Positions 50,755 to 59,006 of a stretch of DNA of 64,000 nucleotides are shown here, piece after piece. The stretch is from contig JAWODW010000031.1 in assembly GCA_046483065.1 (NCBI GenBank), forward strand, positions 42,075 to 106,074. The letters run 5' to 3'. Under the pieces are notes generated by a model. The model was not told the origin of the DNA and made no database searches. It worked only from the letters and a program-made list of their open reading frames with translations. Both the position numbers and the translations under genes were made by a program. Source of the stretch: JAWVYT01 sp046483065. Its GTDB lineage: Bacteria; Gemmatimonadota; Gemmatimonadetes; Longimicrobiales; RSA9. Each line of letters opens with the position of its first letter. Position 1 is the first letter of the stretch.

Positions 50755-51035
50755 CGGGCGGCGAACACACCTGCGAGCGCACGGTATTGATCCGGAACAG
50801 GTACGGGCTCCACGCCCGCCCGGCGGCGGAGTTCGTGAAGACGGCGCACACCTTCGACGCTGATGTGTGGGTGAAGAAAGCGGATCTCGAGGTCAACGGG
50901 AAGAGCATCATGGGGATGATGATGCTGGCAGCGGAGCAGGGCACGGAGATCGTGATCCGGGCCGCCGGCGAGGACGCCGACGACGCGGTGGACGCTCTGT
51001 CGGCGCTGGTGGACACCCAGTTCGGGGAGGAGTAG
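50751..51035 (+). CDS. ptsH: PTS phosphocarrier protein HPr
   Basis: HPr shuttles phosphate from enzyme I to EIIA on His21 (NRYGLHARPAAEFVK) and is phosphorylated by HprK on Ser52 (EVNGKSIMGMM). The 94 residues are slightly longer than typical because of a short N-terminal extension. Both sites match HprK-type HPr proteins, consistent with hprK in the same operon. ATG 50751 overlaps EIID by 4 bases; ptsI follows one base after the stop. Confidence 0.95.
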   Translation: MTGGEHTCERTVLIRNRYGLHARPAAEFVKTAHTFDADVWVKKADLEVNGKSIMGMMMLAAEQGTEIVIRAAGEDADDAVDALSALVDTQFGEE

Positions 51036-51036
51036 C

Positions 51037-52824
51037 GTGTCCGAGCGACTGGTGAGAGACGGGACGCCGGCCTGCCCCGGCATCGTCATCGGGCCCGCCC
51101 ATCGGGTGGTCTGGGAGCGTCAGCGGGTACCCCACGAGACCATCCCGGCCGACCGGGTCCAGGAGGAGATCGAGCGGTTCCGCCACGCACGGGACGCCAC
51201 CCGTCGCCAGATCGAAGCGATCCAGGCGGAGACGGCCGAGCGCCTCGGCCCCGTGGAGGCCCAGATCTTCGACCCGCAGCTCATGATGGTCGATGACGCG
51301 GACCTCATCGGCGACGTGGAGGCGTACATCGGCGAGAACCGGATCTCCGCCGCCCGGGCGCTGGAGCTCCGGATGCTCGAGTTCCAGGCCGAGTGGCGGG
51401 AGACGGGCCACCCCATGGTCATGGACCGGCTCAACGACCTGAGGGACGTGGAGAGCCGGATGGTGCGTCACCTCCTGGGGATCGAGGACCTGGACGGCTT
51501 CCTGGACGGGATCGAGGCGCCGGTGATCCTGGTGGGGCGCGACCTCACGCCCAGCCTCACCGTCCAGCTCGACCCGGAGAAGGTCCTGGGCCTCGCCACG
51601 GACGCCGGGACCCGCACGTCGCATTCGGCCATCCTGGCCCGGGCGCTGAGCATCCCTGCCGTGGTGGGGCTGAGCGACCTCTCCACCGGGATCGAGGACG
51701 GCGACGAGCTGGTCCTGGACGGCCGCGCGGGTCGGGTCATCGCCAACCCCACGAGCCACGAGCGGGAGGTCTATCAGGAGCGAGGCGCCCGGTCGCGGGA
51801 GTGGGAGGAGGCGCTCATGGAGTCCACGCACCTCGAGGCGGTGACGCCGGACCGGCAGGCGGTGGTGCTCCGGGCGAACATCGACCTGCCGGGCGAGGCG
51901 GCGAAGGCCCGGGAGCACGGGGCCCAGGGCGTGGGCCTCTTCCGTACCGAGTTCCTGGTCGTGGGGCGCCAGACCATGCCGAAGGAGGAGGACCAGTACC
52001 AGGCGTACCGGCAGGTGGCGGAGGCGTTCCCCCACCAGGCGGTGGTGATCCGGACGTTCGACCTCGGGGGCGACAAGTTCCCGCTCTTCCTGAACATGCC
52101 CGCGGAGGAGAACCCGTACCTGGGGTGGCGAGCCATCCGGGTCTGTCTGGACCGGCCGGACCTCTTCCGAACCCACCTGCGGGCCATGCTCCGGGCCACG
52201 GTCCACGGCGATATCCGGATCATGGTGCCGCTGGTGAACGACCTGTCGGAGCTCAAGGCGGTGCGGCGGATCCTGGAAGAGGAGGAGGACCGACTGAACG
52301 AGGAAGGGATCCCGTTCAACCCGGGCTACAAGGTGGGCGCCATGATCGAGACGCCCGCCGCCGCGCTGGTGGCCCACGAGCTGGCGAGGTACGCCGACTT
52401 CTTCTCCATCGGGACCAACGACCTGACCCAGTACACGCTGGCCGTGGACCGGAACAACGCCCAGCTGGCGTCCCGGTTCACGCCGTTCCACCCGGCGATC
52501 CTCCAGCTCATGAAGCGGACGGTGGACGCCGGCCGGGAGGCGGGCCTCGAGGTCAGCGTGTGCGGTGAGATCGCGGCGAATCCCATCGGGGTCTACCTGC
52601 TTCTGGGGCTCGGGATCTCCGTCTTCAGCGTGGCGCCTTCCGCGCTGCCGGAGATCAAGAAGGTGGTCCGGAGCGTGCCCGCCGCAGACGCCCGGACACG
52701 GGTGGCCGAGATACTGGATGCACCGGATGCCGCCACCGTGCGGGAGGAGCTGACCCGAGGCATCTCCGAGTGGCTCGATCTCTCTCTCTTCTCGGGCCGC
52801 TGGAACTTGTCGCCGTCGGCATGA
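51037..52824 (+). CDS. ptsI: PTS enzyme I (phosphoenolpyruvate-protein phosphotransferase)
   Basis: Enzyme I takes phosphate from phosphoenolpyruvate and gives it to HPr. The 595 residues match the family (about 575). The N-terminal phosphohistidine domain has GTPACPGIVIGPAHRV and GLATDAGTRTSHSAILARAL, with phosphorylated His196. The C-terminal barrel has GVGLFRTEFLVVGR, VIRTFDLGGDKFPLFL, NPYLGWRAIR, GAMIETPAAAL, FFSIGTNDLTQYTLAVDRNN and VSVCGEIAANP. The start is GTG 51037. The metK promoter begins inside its last codons. Confidence 0.96.
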   Translation: MSERLVRDGTPACPGIVIGPAHRVVWERQRVPHETIPADRVQEEIERFRHARDATRRQIEAIQAETAERLGPVEAQIFDPQLMMVDDADLIGDVEAYIGENRISAARALELRMLEFQAEWRETGHPMVMDRLNDLRDVESRMVRHLLGIEDLDGFLDGIEAPVILVGRDLTPSLTVQLDPEKVLGLATDAGTRTSHSAILARALSIPAVVGLSDLSTGIEDGDELVLDGRAGRVIANPTSHEREVYQERGARSREWEEALMESTHLEAVTPDRQAVVLRANIDLPGEAAKAREHGAQGVGLFRTEFLVVGRQTMPKEEDQYQAYRQVAEAFPHQAVVIRTFDLGGDKFPLFLNMPAEENPYLGWRAIRVCLDRPDLFRTHLRAMLRATVHGDIRIMVPLVNDLSELKAVRRILEEEEDRLNEEGIPFNPGYKVGAMIETPAAALVAHELARYADFFSIGTNDLTQYTLAVDRNNAQLASRFTPFHPAILQLMKRTVDAGREAGLEVSVCGEIAANPIGVYLLLGLGISVFSVAPSALPEIKKVVRSVPAADARTRVAEILDAPDAATVREELTRGISEWLDLSLFSGRWNLSPSA

Positions 52825-52835
52825 AGGTCTAGACT
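52807..52835 (+). promoter_or_regulatory. metK promoter
   Basis: TTGTCG at 52807-52812, exactly 17 bases, TAGACT at 52830-52835, overlapping the end of ptsI. The leader is about 40 bases, too short for a SAM riboswitch. Confidence 0.65.
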
Positions 52836-52878
52836 TCGGCCGGCAGATACTGTAACGACCGTAATCGAAGGGAATCTC

Positions 52879-54054
52879 TTGGCTACACATCTGTTCACGT
52901 CCGAGTCCGTCACCGAAGGACACCCGGACAAGATCGCCGACCAGGTCAGCGATGCGGTGCTCGATGCGGTGCTGGCGAAGGATCCCGGCGGCCGCGTGGC
53001 GTGCGAGGTCATGGTCACCACGGGGTTGGTCATCATCTCCGGTGAGATCACGGCCGACGAGACGCCGCAATACGGCTCGCTGGCCCGCGGGACCGTCAGC
53101 GCCATCGGCTACACCGAGTCGAGCTGGGGGATCGACGGCGACACCTGCGGCGTCATGGTGAGCGTGGACCGACAGTCGCCGGACATCAGCCAGGGTGTGG
53201 ACCCGGGCGGCGCCGGTGACCAGGGTATGATGTTCGGCTATGCGGTGGACGAGACGCCGGAGCTCATGCCGGCGCCGATCCAGCTCTCCCACAGGCTGAC
53301 GCAGCGGCTGGCGCAGGTGCGCCGGTCGGGGAAGCTCTCGTGGCTGCGGCCGGACGGGAAGGCGCAGGTCACCCTGGAGTACGACGGCGACCGTCCCGTG
53401 CGGGTGGACACGGTGGTGGTGAGCACGCAGCACTCATCGGACATGAAGCTGGAGGAGGTCCGGCAGGAGGTGATCGAGCACGTGATCGTACCGGTCATGC
53501 CCGCCGACCTCTTCGACCGCGACCATTGCACCTTCCACGTGAACCCCACGGGGCGGTTCGTGGTGGGGGGGCCCCACGGCGATGCCGGGCTCACGGGCCG
53601 GAAGATCATCGTGGACACCTACGGCGGTGCCGGCCGGCACGGCGGCGGCGCGTTCAGCGGCAAGGACCCGACCAAGGTGGACCGGTCCGGCGCGTACGCG
53701 GCCCGGTGGGCGGCGAAGAACGTGGTGGCGGCGGGGCTGGCGCGCCGGTGCGAGATCCAGCTGGCGTACGCCATCGGCGTGGTGGACCCGGTGAGCATCC
53801 ACGTGGACACGTTCGGGACCGGCGAGATCGGGGATGAGGCCATCGCGAGGGCGGTCCGCGAGGTCTTCGATTTCCGGCCCCGTGCCATCATCGAGACGCT
53901 GCGGCTGGACCAGCCCATCTACCGGCCGACGGCGGCGTACGGCCACTTCGGGCGCACGCCCGAGGACCGGGACATCGACGGCCGCACGGTACGCCTCTTC
54001 CCCTGGGAGGAGACGGATCGCGTGGAAGCGCTGCAGACCGAGACGGGGGTCTGA
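52879..54054 (+). CDS. metK: S-adenosylmethionine synthetase
   Basis: MetK makes S-adenosylmethionine from ATP and methionine. The 391 residues match the family. It starts at TTG 52879 (ATHLFTSESVTEGHPDKIADQVSDAVLD), preceded by GAAGGGA. The ATP-binding signature is GGAGDQGMMFGYA and the phosphate-binding loop is YGGAGRHGGGAFSGKDPTKVDRSGAY. RPTAAYGHFGR and FPWEETDRVEAL close the protein. Its own promoter separates it from the PTS operon. Confidence 0.96.
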   Translation: MATHLFTSESVTEGHPDKIADQVSDAVLDAVLAKDPGGRVACEVMVTTGLVIISGEITADETPQYGSLARGTVSAIGYTESSWGIDGDTCGVMVSVDRQSPDISQGVDPGGAGDQGMMFGYAVDETPELMPAPIQLSHRLTQRLAQVRRSGKLSWLRPDGKAQVTLEYDGDRPVRVDTVVVSTQHSSDMKLEEVRQEVIEHVIVPVMPADLFDRDHCTFHVNPTGRFVVGGPHGDAGLTGRKIIVDTYGGAGRHGGGAFSGKDPTKVDRSGAYAARWAAKNVVAAGLARRCEIQLAYAIGVVDPVSIHVDTFGTGEIGDEAIARAVREVFDFRPRAIIETLRLDQPIYRPTAAYGHFGRTPEDRDIDGRTVRLFPWEETDRVEALQTETGV

Positions 54055-54143
54055 TACCGAGCCCGTCCGGCTCCGGGGTGAACCCCAGCCGGGTTCCGGA
54101 GTATCTGTTGCAGGGGGGAGCGGAACCGAGCGCACGAGGCCTG

Positions 54144-54683
54144 ATGAAAGAAGTCACTGTACAGAGCCTGGGGCTGGACCGGAACTCGAACACGCCCGTG
54201 GTCATCCTTCAGGAGCACGATGGCCCCCGGGTCCTGCCTATCTGGATCGGCCCGGGGGAGGCCAGCGCCATCGCCATGGAGCTGGCGGGGATGAACTTCT
54301 CCCGCCCGTTGACCCACGACCTGCTGGCCTCCGCCATCACGGGGCTCGGCGGCTCGCTCCAGCGGGTGGTCATCACCAAGGTGGTGGACAACACCTACTA
54401 CGCGGAGATGATCATCACGCGCGAGGGCGAGTTCTTCAGCCTCGACGCCCGCCCCTCCGACTCCATCGCCATCGCCCTGCGCATGGACGCCGGGATCTTC
54501 ACCAGCGAGGAGCTCCTCGAGCACACCAGCATCGAGATCTCGGAGCCCGAGGAGATGGAGGAGGGGCTGACGCTGGGCGAGGAGCCCGAGCAGGGCGAGA
54601 TGGAGGACGTGGAGCCGCCCGAGGACCTGAAGGAGTACCTGCGACGGCTCCACCCCGAGGACTTCGGGCGGTTCACGCCGTGA
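54144..54683 (+). CDS. Bifunctional nuclease (DUF151) family protein
   Basis: This 179-residue cytoplasmic protein opens MKEVTVQSLGLDRNSNTPVVILQEHDGPRVLPIWIGPGEASAIAMELAG, the typical start of the BFN/DUF151 domain. It continues with RPLTHDLLASAITGLGGSLQRVVITKVVDNTYYAEMII and LDARPSDSIAIALRM. The plant homologue has DNase and RNase activity; bacterial function is largely unknown. An acidic tail of about 50 residues follows the domain. ATG 54144 is preceded by GAGG. The frame is open upstream to 54078 without support. The stop overlaps the next GTG. Confidence 0.88.
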   Translation: MKEVTVQSLGLDRNSNTPVVILQEHDGPRVLPIWIGPGEASAIAMELAGMNFSRPLTHDLLASAITGLGGSLQRVVITKVVDNTYYAEMIITREGEFFSLDARPSDSIAIALRMDAGIFTSEELLEHTSIEISEPEEMEEGLTLGEEPEQGEMEDVEPPEDLKEYLRRLHPEDFGRFTP

Positions 54684-55411
54684 GGCGCCCGAACGGGAGG
54701 TCCGGAGCCGGGCTCCGAGGGGCTCGGGGGACTCTCCAGCTGCCGGGCGCGATCCTGGCCATCGCCGCCGCCCTCCTCCTGGCCGGGCAGCCCACCGGCG
54801 CCGCGGCCCAGGGGCTCAGCGGCGTGGCACTCGGCCCCGACGGTGAGCCGCTGGTGGGCGTGCCCGTGCTCCTGCATCGCGTGGACGCCGCCGGCGGCGC
54901 CATGGCCGGGACGGACACCACCGGCCCCGACGGCGCGTTCGGTTTCCGGCTGGAGTCCGCTGACTCGGCCCTCTACTTCGCGGCCCTCCGCTACGAAGAG
55001 CAGCTCTATGTGGGGCCCGGCACCCCGGCCGGCAGCGAGCCCGTCACCGATTACGTGCTCCAGGTGAGCCCATCGACGGAGGTCGGGGCCGTGGGCGCCG
55101 CCATGACCGGGCCGCCGGGGCCCGGTGCAGGAGCGCCGGCACCGGCCCGGCCGGCACGGACGCCTCAGTCCGGCGGGTCGAGCGACGCCGGTGCGATCTG
55201 GCTCGTCGCGCTCCTGGCACTGGCGGCCGCCGCCGCGTTCATCTACACCGCGCCGGGCTACCGGCGTAGTCGCACCCGGGCCGCCCTTATCGAGCTGGCG
55301 GGGATCGAGAACCGGCTGGCCCAGCCGTCGTCGGCGCTCTCGAAGGGGGAGCGGGAGGCGCTGGAGGAGCGCCACGCCCGGCTGAAGGAGCAGCTGGCGC
55401 CGCGGGCCTGA
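54680..55411 (+). CDS. Exported protein with carboxypeptidase-regulatory-like domain and C-terminal membrane helix
   Basis: This 243-residue protein of unknown function has a basic, long N-terminus and signal peptide (LPGAILAIAAALLLAGQPTGAAAQ). A single Ig-like domain follows (GLSGVALGPDGEPLVGVPVLLHRVD, TDTTGPDGAFGFRLES, LYFAALRYEEQLYVG) of the carboxypeptidase-regulatory type, then a Pro/Ala/Gly linker. A membrane helix (AIWLVALLALAAAAAFIYTA, about residues 172-191) leads to a charged helical tail (ALIELAGIENRLAQ, SKGEREALEERHARLKEQ) that would face the cytoplasm. It is coupled to the nuclease-family gene and is one base before recO. Confidence 0.7.
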   Translation: MRRPNGRSGAGLRGARGTLQLPGAILAIAAALLLAGQPTGAAAQGLSGVALGPDGEPLVGVPVLLHRVDAAGGAMAGTDTTGPDGAFGFRLESADSALYFAALRYEEQLYVGPGTPAGSEPVTDYVLQVSPSTEVGAVGAAMTGPPGPGAGAPAPARPARTPQSGGSSDAGAIWLVALLALAAAAAFIYTAPGYRRSRTRAALIELAGIENRLAQPSSALSKGEREALEERHARLKEQLAPRA

Positions 55412-55412
55412 C

Positions 55413-56162
55413 ATGCCGCTGGTCACGGTCGACGCCACCGTTCTCCAGGCCTTCCCGTACAGCGAGACCAGCAAGATCCTGCGTCTGCTGACCGCCGGGC
55501 ACGGCGTGCAGTCGGTTATCGCCAAGGGCGCGCGCCGGTCCAAGAGCCGGTTCGGCGGTGTGCTCGAGCCGTTCACCGATGGCGCCGCCACCTTCTACCT
55601 GAAACCGAACCGCGACCTCCATACGCTCCGGGAGTTCGAGCTGAACCACCCCCGTCAGGCGCTGGGCCGCGACCTGGTCCGCTTCGGCGCCGCGTCGCTC
55701 CTGGCCGAGATCGTGCTCCGAACCTCCAGCGAGCAGGCCGCGCCCGAGCTCTTCCACCGGGTACGGGGCGCCCTCGGCGACCTGGAGGCCGTGCCCACCG
55801 ACCGGGTGGAGGCGGTGGCGCTGGCCCACGCCTGGGCCGTCATTGCCATCCTCGGCTTCGCGCCGGCGCTCGACCGCTGCGTCCACTGCTCCCGTGCGCT
55901 CCCCGACGGCGACCTCTTCTTCGATTACGGCGCCGGCGGGCTGCTCTGCGGCGAGTGCGGCGGCGGCGCCGGTGGCGGACGCGTGGTGCCCGCGGACGCC
56001 CGGGACCACCTCCGGGCGCTGGTGGCCGGCCAGCCCGTGCCCCTGGGCCGGACCGGCGCCCACTGGCAGCTCCTGGCCCGATTCCTGGCCTACCACCTGG
56101 TCGATGGCGCCGGGACGCTCCGCTCGCTGGAGTTCCTCGCGGGGCAGGTGGGCGAGCCGTGA
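55413..56162 (+). CDS. recO: DNA repair protein RecO
   Basis: RecO anneals single strands and helps RecR load RecA. The 249 residues match the family. The N-terminal OB-fold has VTVDATVLQAFPYSETSKILRLLTAGHG, IAKGARRSKSRFGGVLEPFT and FYLKPNRDLHTLREFEL. The helical domain carries a four-Cys zinc site, CVHCSRALPDGDLFFDYGAGGLLCGECGG. The C-terminus contains LLARFLAYHLVDGAGTLRSLEFL. ATG 55413 follows the previous stop by one base, and selB overlaps by 4 bases. Confidence 0.94.
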   Translation: MPLVTVDATVLQAFPYSETSKILRLLTAGHGVQSVIAKGARRSKSRFGGVLEPFTDGAATFYLKPNRDLHTLREFELNHPRQALGRDLVRFGAASLLAEIVLRTSSEQAAPELFHRVRGALGDLEAVPTDRVEAVALAHAWAVIAILGFAPALDRCVHCSRALPDGDLFFDYGAGGLLCGECGGGAGGGRVVPADARDHLRALVAGQPVPLGRTGAHWQLLARFLAYHLVDGAGTLRSLEFLAGQVGEP

Positions 56163-58033
56163 GGGGGATCGTCGGGACGGCCGGCCACATCGACCACGGC
56201 AAGACCGCCCTCATCGGCGCACTCACCGGCGAGCACACCGACCGGCTGCCCGAGGAGCAGGAGCGGGGGATCAGCATTGACCTGGGGTTCACCCACCTGG
56301 AGACCCGGCACGGCACCCTGGGCGTCATCGACGTGCCGGGGCACGAGGACTTCATCCGGAACATGCTGGCCGGGGCCACCGGGATCGACGTCCTCCTCCT
56401 GGTGGTGGCCGCCGACGAGGGCGTCATGCCCCAGACGCGGGAGCACACGGCCATCGCCGAGCTCCTGGGCGTGCACCGGGCCGTGGTGATCCTCTCCAAG
56501 GTGGACCTCGTGGACGACGAGTGGCTCGGCCTCGTTCACGACGACCTGGCCGACTTCCTGGCAGAGACACCCTTCGCGGGCGCACCCGTCGTCCCCGCCT
56601 CCGCCACCGAAGGGACGGGCATCGACGACGTCCGCGACGCAATCGAAGACGCCTTCGCGGGCACGCGCGGGCAGATGGACGACCTCTTCCGACTCCCGGT
56701 GGACCGGACCTTCACCGTCCGGGGCACGGGCACCGTGGTCACCGGCACCGTCTGGTCCGGCAGCCTGGGCACCGACAGCACCGTCCGCCTGCTGCCCGGC
56801 GCCCTCGAGGCCCGGGTCCGGGGGCTCCAGGTCCACGGCGGCGATGTGGACCGGGTGGACGCAGGTCAGCGGGCGGCCATCGCGCTGGCCGGCGTGGACC
56901 GCAACGAGATCGAGCGCGGGACCACCGTGGTCAGCCACCCCGCCTGGACGGCCACCCAGCGCCTCACCGCGTCGGTGCGGGTCCTTCCGGGCGTCCGGTG
57001 GAGCGTGGAGCCGTGGCAGCGACTCCGGGTCCACGTCGGGACCGCCGAGGTCATGGCCCGGGCGGTGCTCCTGGACAGCGACCGCCTCGACCCGGGGCGC
57101 CAGGGGCTCGTCCAGCTCCGCCTCGAGGCGCCCCTGGTGGCCCGGGCCGGCGACCGGTTCGTACTCCGCTCCTACTCGCCCGTCACCACCATCGGCGGCG
57201 GCGTGATCCTGGAGCCCGTGGCGCCCCGACGCGCACGCCTGGAGCCCGACGACGTACCCCTCTTCACGGCCCTGGCCGGCGACGACCCGGCCGCCCGGAC
57301 CGCGGCGCTCCTCCACACCGCCGGTGGGGAAGGGCGCGACCGGGCGGGCCTGCCCGTGGCCGTCGGCGCCCCACCCGCCGTACTGGCCGACGCGCTGGCC
57401 GGACTCTCCACGGTCGAGGTGGATGGTCGGGTCTTCGATGGGGACGTCGCCCACCGGCTACGGCGCCGGATCACAGAGCTCGTGGACCGGCACCACCACA
57501 CGGCGCCGCTCCAGCCCGGGATCGACCCGGAGACGCTGCGCCGGGAGGCCGCCCGGACGGCCGACGCAGCGCTGGTGGAACACGCCCTGGCCTCGCTCCT
57601 GGAGGCGGACGCGCTGGTCATGCGGCGCGGTCGGGTCGCACGCGCCGGCTTCGAGCCGACGCCGACCCCGGAGCAGGAAGCGCTCCGGGCCCGGATCCGG
57701 GAGCGGATCGCCGCCCACGGGGTCGCCCCGCCGCGCCTCGACGAGCTGAAGGCCGAACTCGACCACCCCGATGTGGACGACCTGTTGGCCCTCATGGAGG
57801 CCCGCGGGACGCTGGTCCGGGTCGAGCACGACCTCTTCATTGACGCCGGACGGCTGGAAGAGGCCGTGGCGCGCGTCCGGACACGGCTCGGCGGCAGGGA
57901 AGGGCTCTCCCCGGGGGATTTCCGCGACGTGCTCGACATCTCTCGCCGGCACCTGATCCCGCTGCTCGAGCACTTCGACCGCGCCGGGATCACCGTCCGC
58001 CGGGGGGAGGGCCGGGCCGTCCCGGAACCTTGA
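56159..58033 (+). CDS. selB: Selenocysteine-specific elongation factor SelB
   Basis: SelB delivers Sec-tRNA to UGA codons marked by a SECIS hairpin. The 624 residues match the family. The GTPase part has VGTAGHIDHGKTALIGALTG, the GISIDLGF switch I variant, DVPGHEDFIRNM, VILSKVDLVD, and VDRTFTVRGTGTVVTGTVWSG at domain II. Domain III contains RFVLRSYSPVTTIGGG. The C-terminal half (about 370-624) holds winged-helix repeats ending GLSPGDFRDVLDISRRHLIPLLEHFDRAGITVRRG, which bind SECIS RNA. GTG 56159 overlaps recO. No selA, selC or selenoprotein gene is in the window. Confidence 0.93.
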   Translation: MRGIVGTAGHIDHGKTALIGALTGEHTDRLPEEQERGISIDLGFTHLETRHGTLGVIDVPGHEDFIRNMLAGATGIDVLLLVVAADEGVMPQTREHTAIAELLGVHRAVVILSKVDLVDDEWLGLVHDDLADFLAETPFAGAPVVPASATEGTGIDDVRDAIEDAFAGTRGQMDDLFRLPVDRTFTVRGTGTVVTGTVWSGSLGTDSTVRLLPGALEARVRGLQVHGGDVDRVDAGQRAAIALAGVDRNEIERGTTVVSHPAWTATQRLTASVRVLPGVRWSVEPWQRLRVHVGTAEVMARAVLLDSDRLDPGRQGLVQLRLEAPLVARAGDRFVLRSYSPVTTIGGGVILEPVAPRRARLEPDDVPLFTALAGDDPAARTAALLHTAGGEGRDRAGLPVAVGAPPAVLADALAGLSTVEVDGRVFDGDVAHRLRRRITELVDRHHHTAPLQPGIDPETLRREAARTADAALVEHALASLLEADALVMRRGRVARAGFEPTPTPEQEALRARIRERIAAHGVAPPRLDELKAELDHPDVDDLLALMEARGTLVRVEHDLFIDAGRLEEAVARVRTRLGGREGLSPGDFRDVLDISRRHLIPLLEHFDRAGITVRRGEGRAVPEP

Positions 58034-58058
58034 CCCTGGTGGGGTGGTGGCGTACCTT
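58030..58058 (+). promoter_or_regulatory. Promoter of the sorting-domain protein gene
   Basis: TTGACC at 58030-58035, exactly 17 bases, TACCTT at 58053-58058, overlapping the selB stop. The leader is about 80 bases and contains a CCAGA/TCTGG hairpin. Confidence 0.7.
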
Positions 58059-58146
58059 TGACGTGTCCATCTTCCACCAGACTGCGATGATCTGGAGGTC
58101 TATCGAGCATTCGGCTACTGCACAGCTGGATCGTGCGGAGGAAACC

Positions 58147-58623
58147 ATGAGACGCCGCCTGCTGAACGGCGTCATCTTCCTTGCGATCCTCGCCGGCATG
58201 CCCACGGTGGCGTCGGCACAGGATCCGGGGAGCGATGCGTCGCCCCGCACCAGCGATTCCGGCTTCGAGCTACTGCAGAACTATCCGAATCCGTTCAATC
58301 CGACCACGCGGATTCCGTTCACGTTGAGCCAGGAGCTCTTCGAAACGAGCCAGGATGGTTCGGTTACGGTCACGATGCGGATCTTCAACGTACTGCAGCA
58401 GTTCGTCGCCTCCCCGACGGCGCTGGGACACCCGGACGGGAACGGAGTTCTGGTTGACGGGCTCGAATACTACACACCGGGGCAGAAGGAAGCGTACTGG
58501 GACGGCCGTGACACCGACGGCCGCCAGGTCGCGTCCGGGATGTACTATCTGCAGATGATCGTCACGGCGCCGGGCAGCTCGGCCGGGCACCGGCAGATCC
58601 TCAAGATGATCGTGCAGAAGTAG
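58147..58623 (+). CDS. Small secreted protein made almost only of a T9SS type A-like sorting/FlgD-like domain
   Basis: The 158 residues consist of a signal peptide (LLNGVIFLAILAGMPTVASAQ), a short Asp/Ser linker, and one domain with the hallmarks of the C-terminal sorting domain of type IX secretion substrates, which resembles the FlgD Ig-like fold. Visible are FELLQNYPNPFNPTTRIPFTL, TVTMRIFNVLQQFV, YWDGRDTDGRQVASGMYYLQM and the end RQILKMIVQK. Normally this domain terminates a larger cargo; here no cargo precedes it. GGAGG lies 8 bases before ATG 58147. It has its own strong promoter. Confidence 0.85.
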   Translation: MRRRLLNGVIFLAILAGMPTVASAQDPGSDASPRTSDSGFELLQNYPNPFNPTTRIPFTLSQELFETSQDGSVTVTMRIFNVLQQFVASPTALGHPDGNGVLVDGLEYYTPGQKEAYWDGRDTDGRQVASGMYYLQMIVTAPGSSAGHRQILKMIVQK

Positions 58624-58639
58624 CCGCGCTGCGCGCCGG

Positions 58640-58999
58640 TCAGTCCACGAAGTAGAGGAACCGGCCGCAGTGGGCGCAGTTCTGGAGCTTCTTCTTCTCG
58701 TCGGGGTCGGTCGCCACGGCCGTGGCGACGGCCACGAAGCAGCCGTAGCAGATGCCGTTGATGGCCGGGACCACCACCCGGTCGAGCCCCCTGTCGAGCC
58801 GCCGGTACCGGGCCCGGACCGTGGGGTCGAGCTCCTCCACCACATCCTCGATCTTCGCGTCGAGCTGGGCGGTGGCTTCCTCGATCCGGAGGTTGAACTC
58901 TTCTTCCTGGACCTTCGCCGCGGCGTCGACCTCCTGCAGCTCCTTGCGCTGCGCCTTCAGGTCCTGGATCTGCAGCAGGATCTCGAGCTGTGGATTCAT
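58640..58999 (-). CDS. Coiled-coil C4 zinc-ribbon protein
   Basis: This 119-residue protein has an N-terminal coiled coil (MNPQLEILLQIQDLKAQRKELQEVDAAAKVQEEEF through the DAKIEDVVEELDPTVRARY region) and a C-terminal zinc ribbon with two pairs, CYGC and CAHC, followed by GRFLYFVD. This layout matches the widespread C4-type zinc ribbon family that includes CdsZ-like proteins, although those are longer (about 240). ATG 58999 is chosen because upstream in-frame sequence is inside ptsN read out of frame. It lies 7 bases after the ptsN stop, so the two form a minus-strand operon. Confidence 0.8.
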   Translation of the reverse strand: MNPQLEILLQIQDLKAQRKELQEVDAAAKVQEEEFNLRIEEATAQLDAKIEDVVEELDPTVRARYRRLDRGLDRVVVPAINGICYGCFVAVATAVATDPDEKKKLQNCAHCGRFLYFVD

Positions 59000-59006
59000 G
59001 GACACG

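Noticed and set aside
52836..52878. SAM riboswitch before metK
   Set aside because: The leader from the predicted start is only about 40 bases and shows no SAM-I or SAM-II elements.
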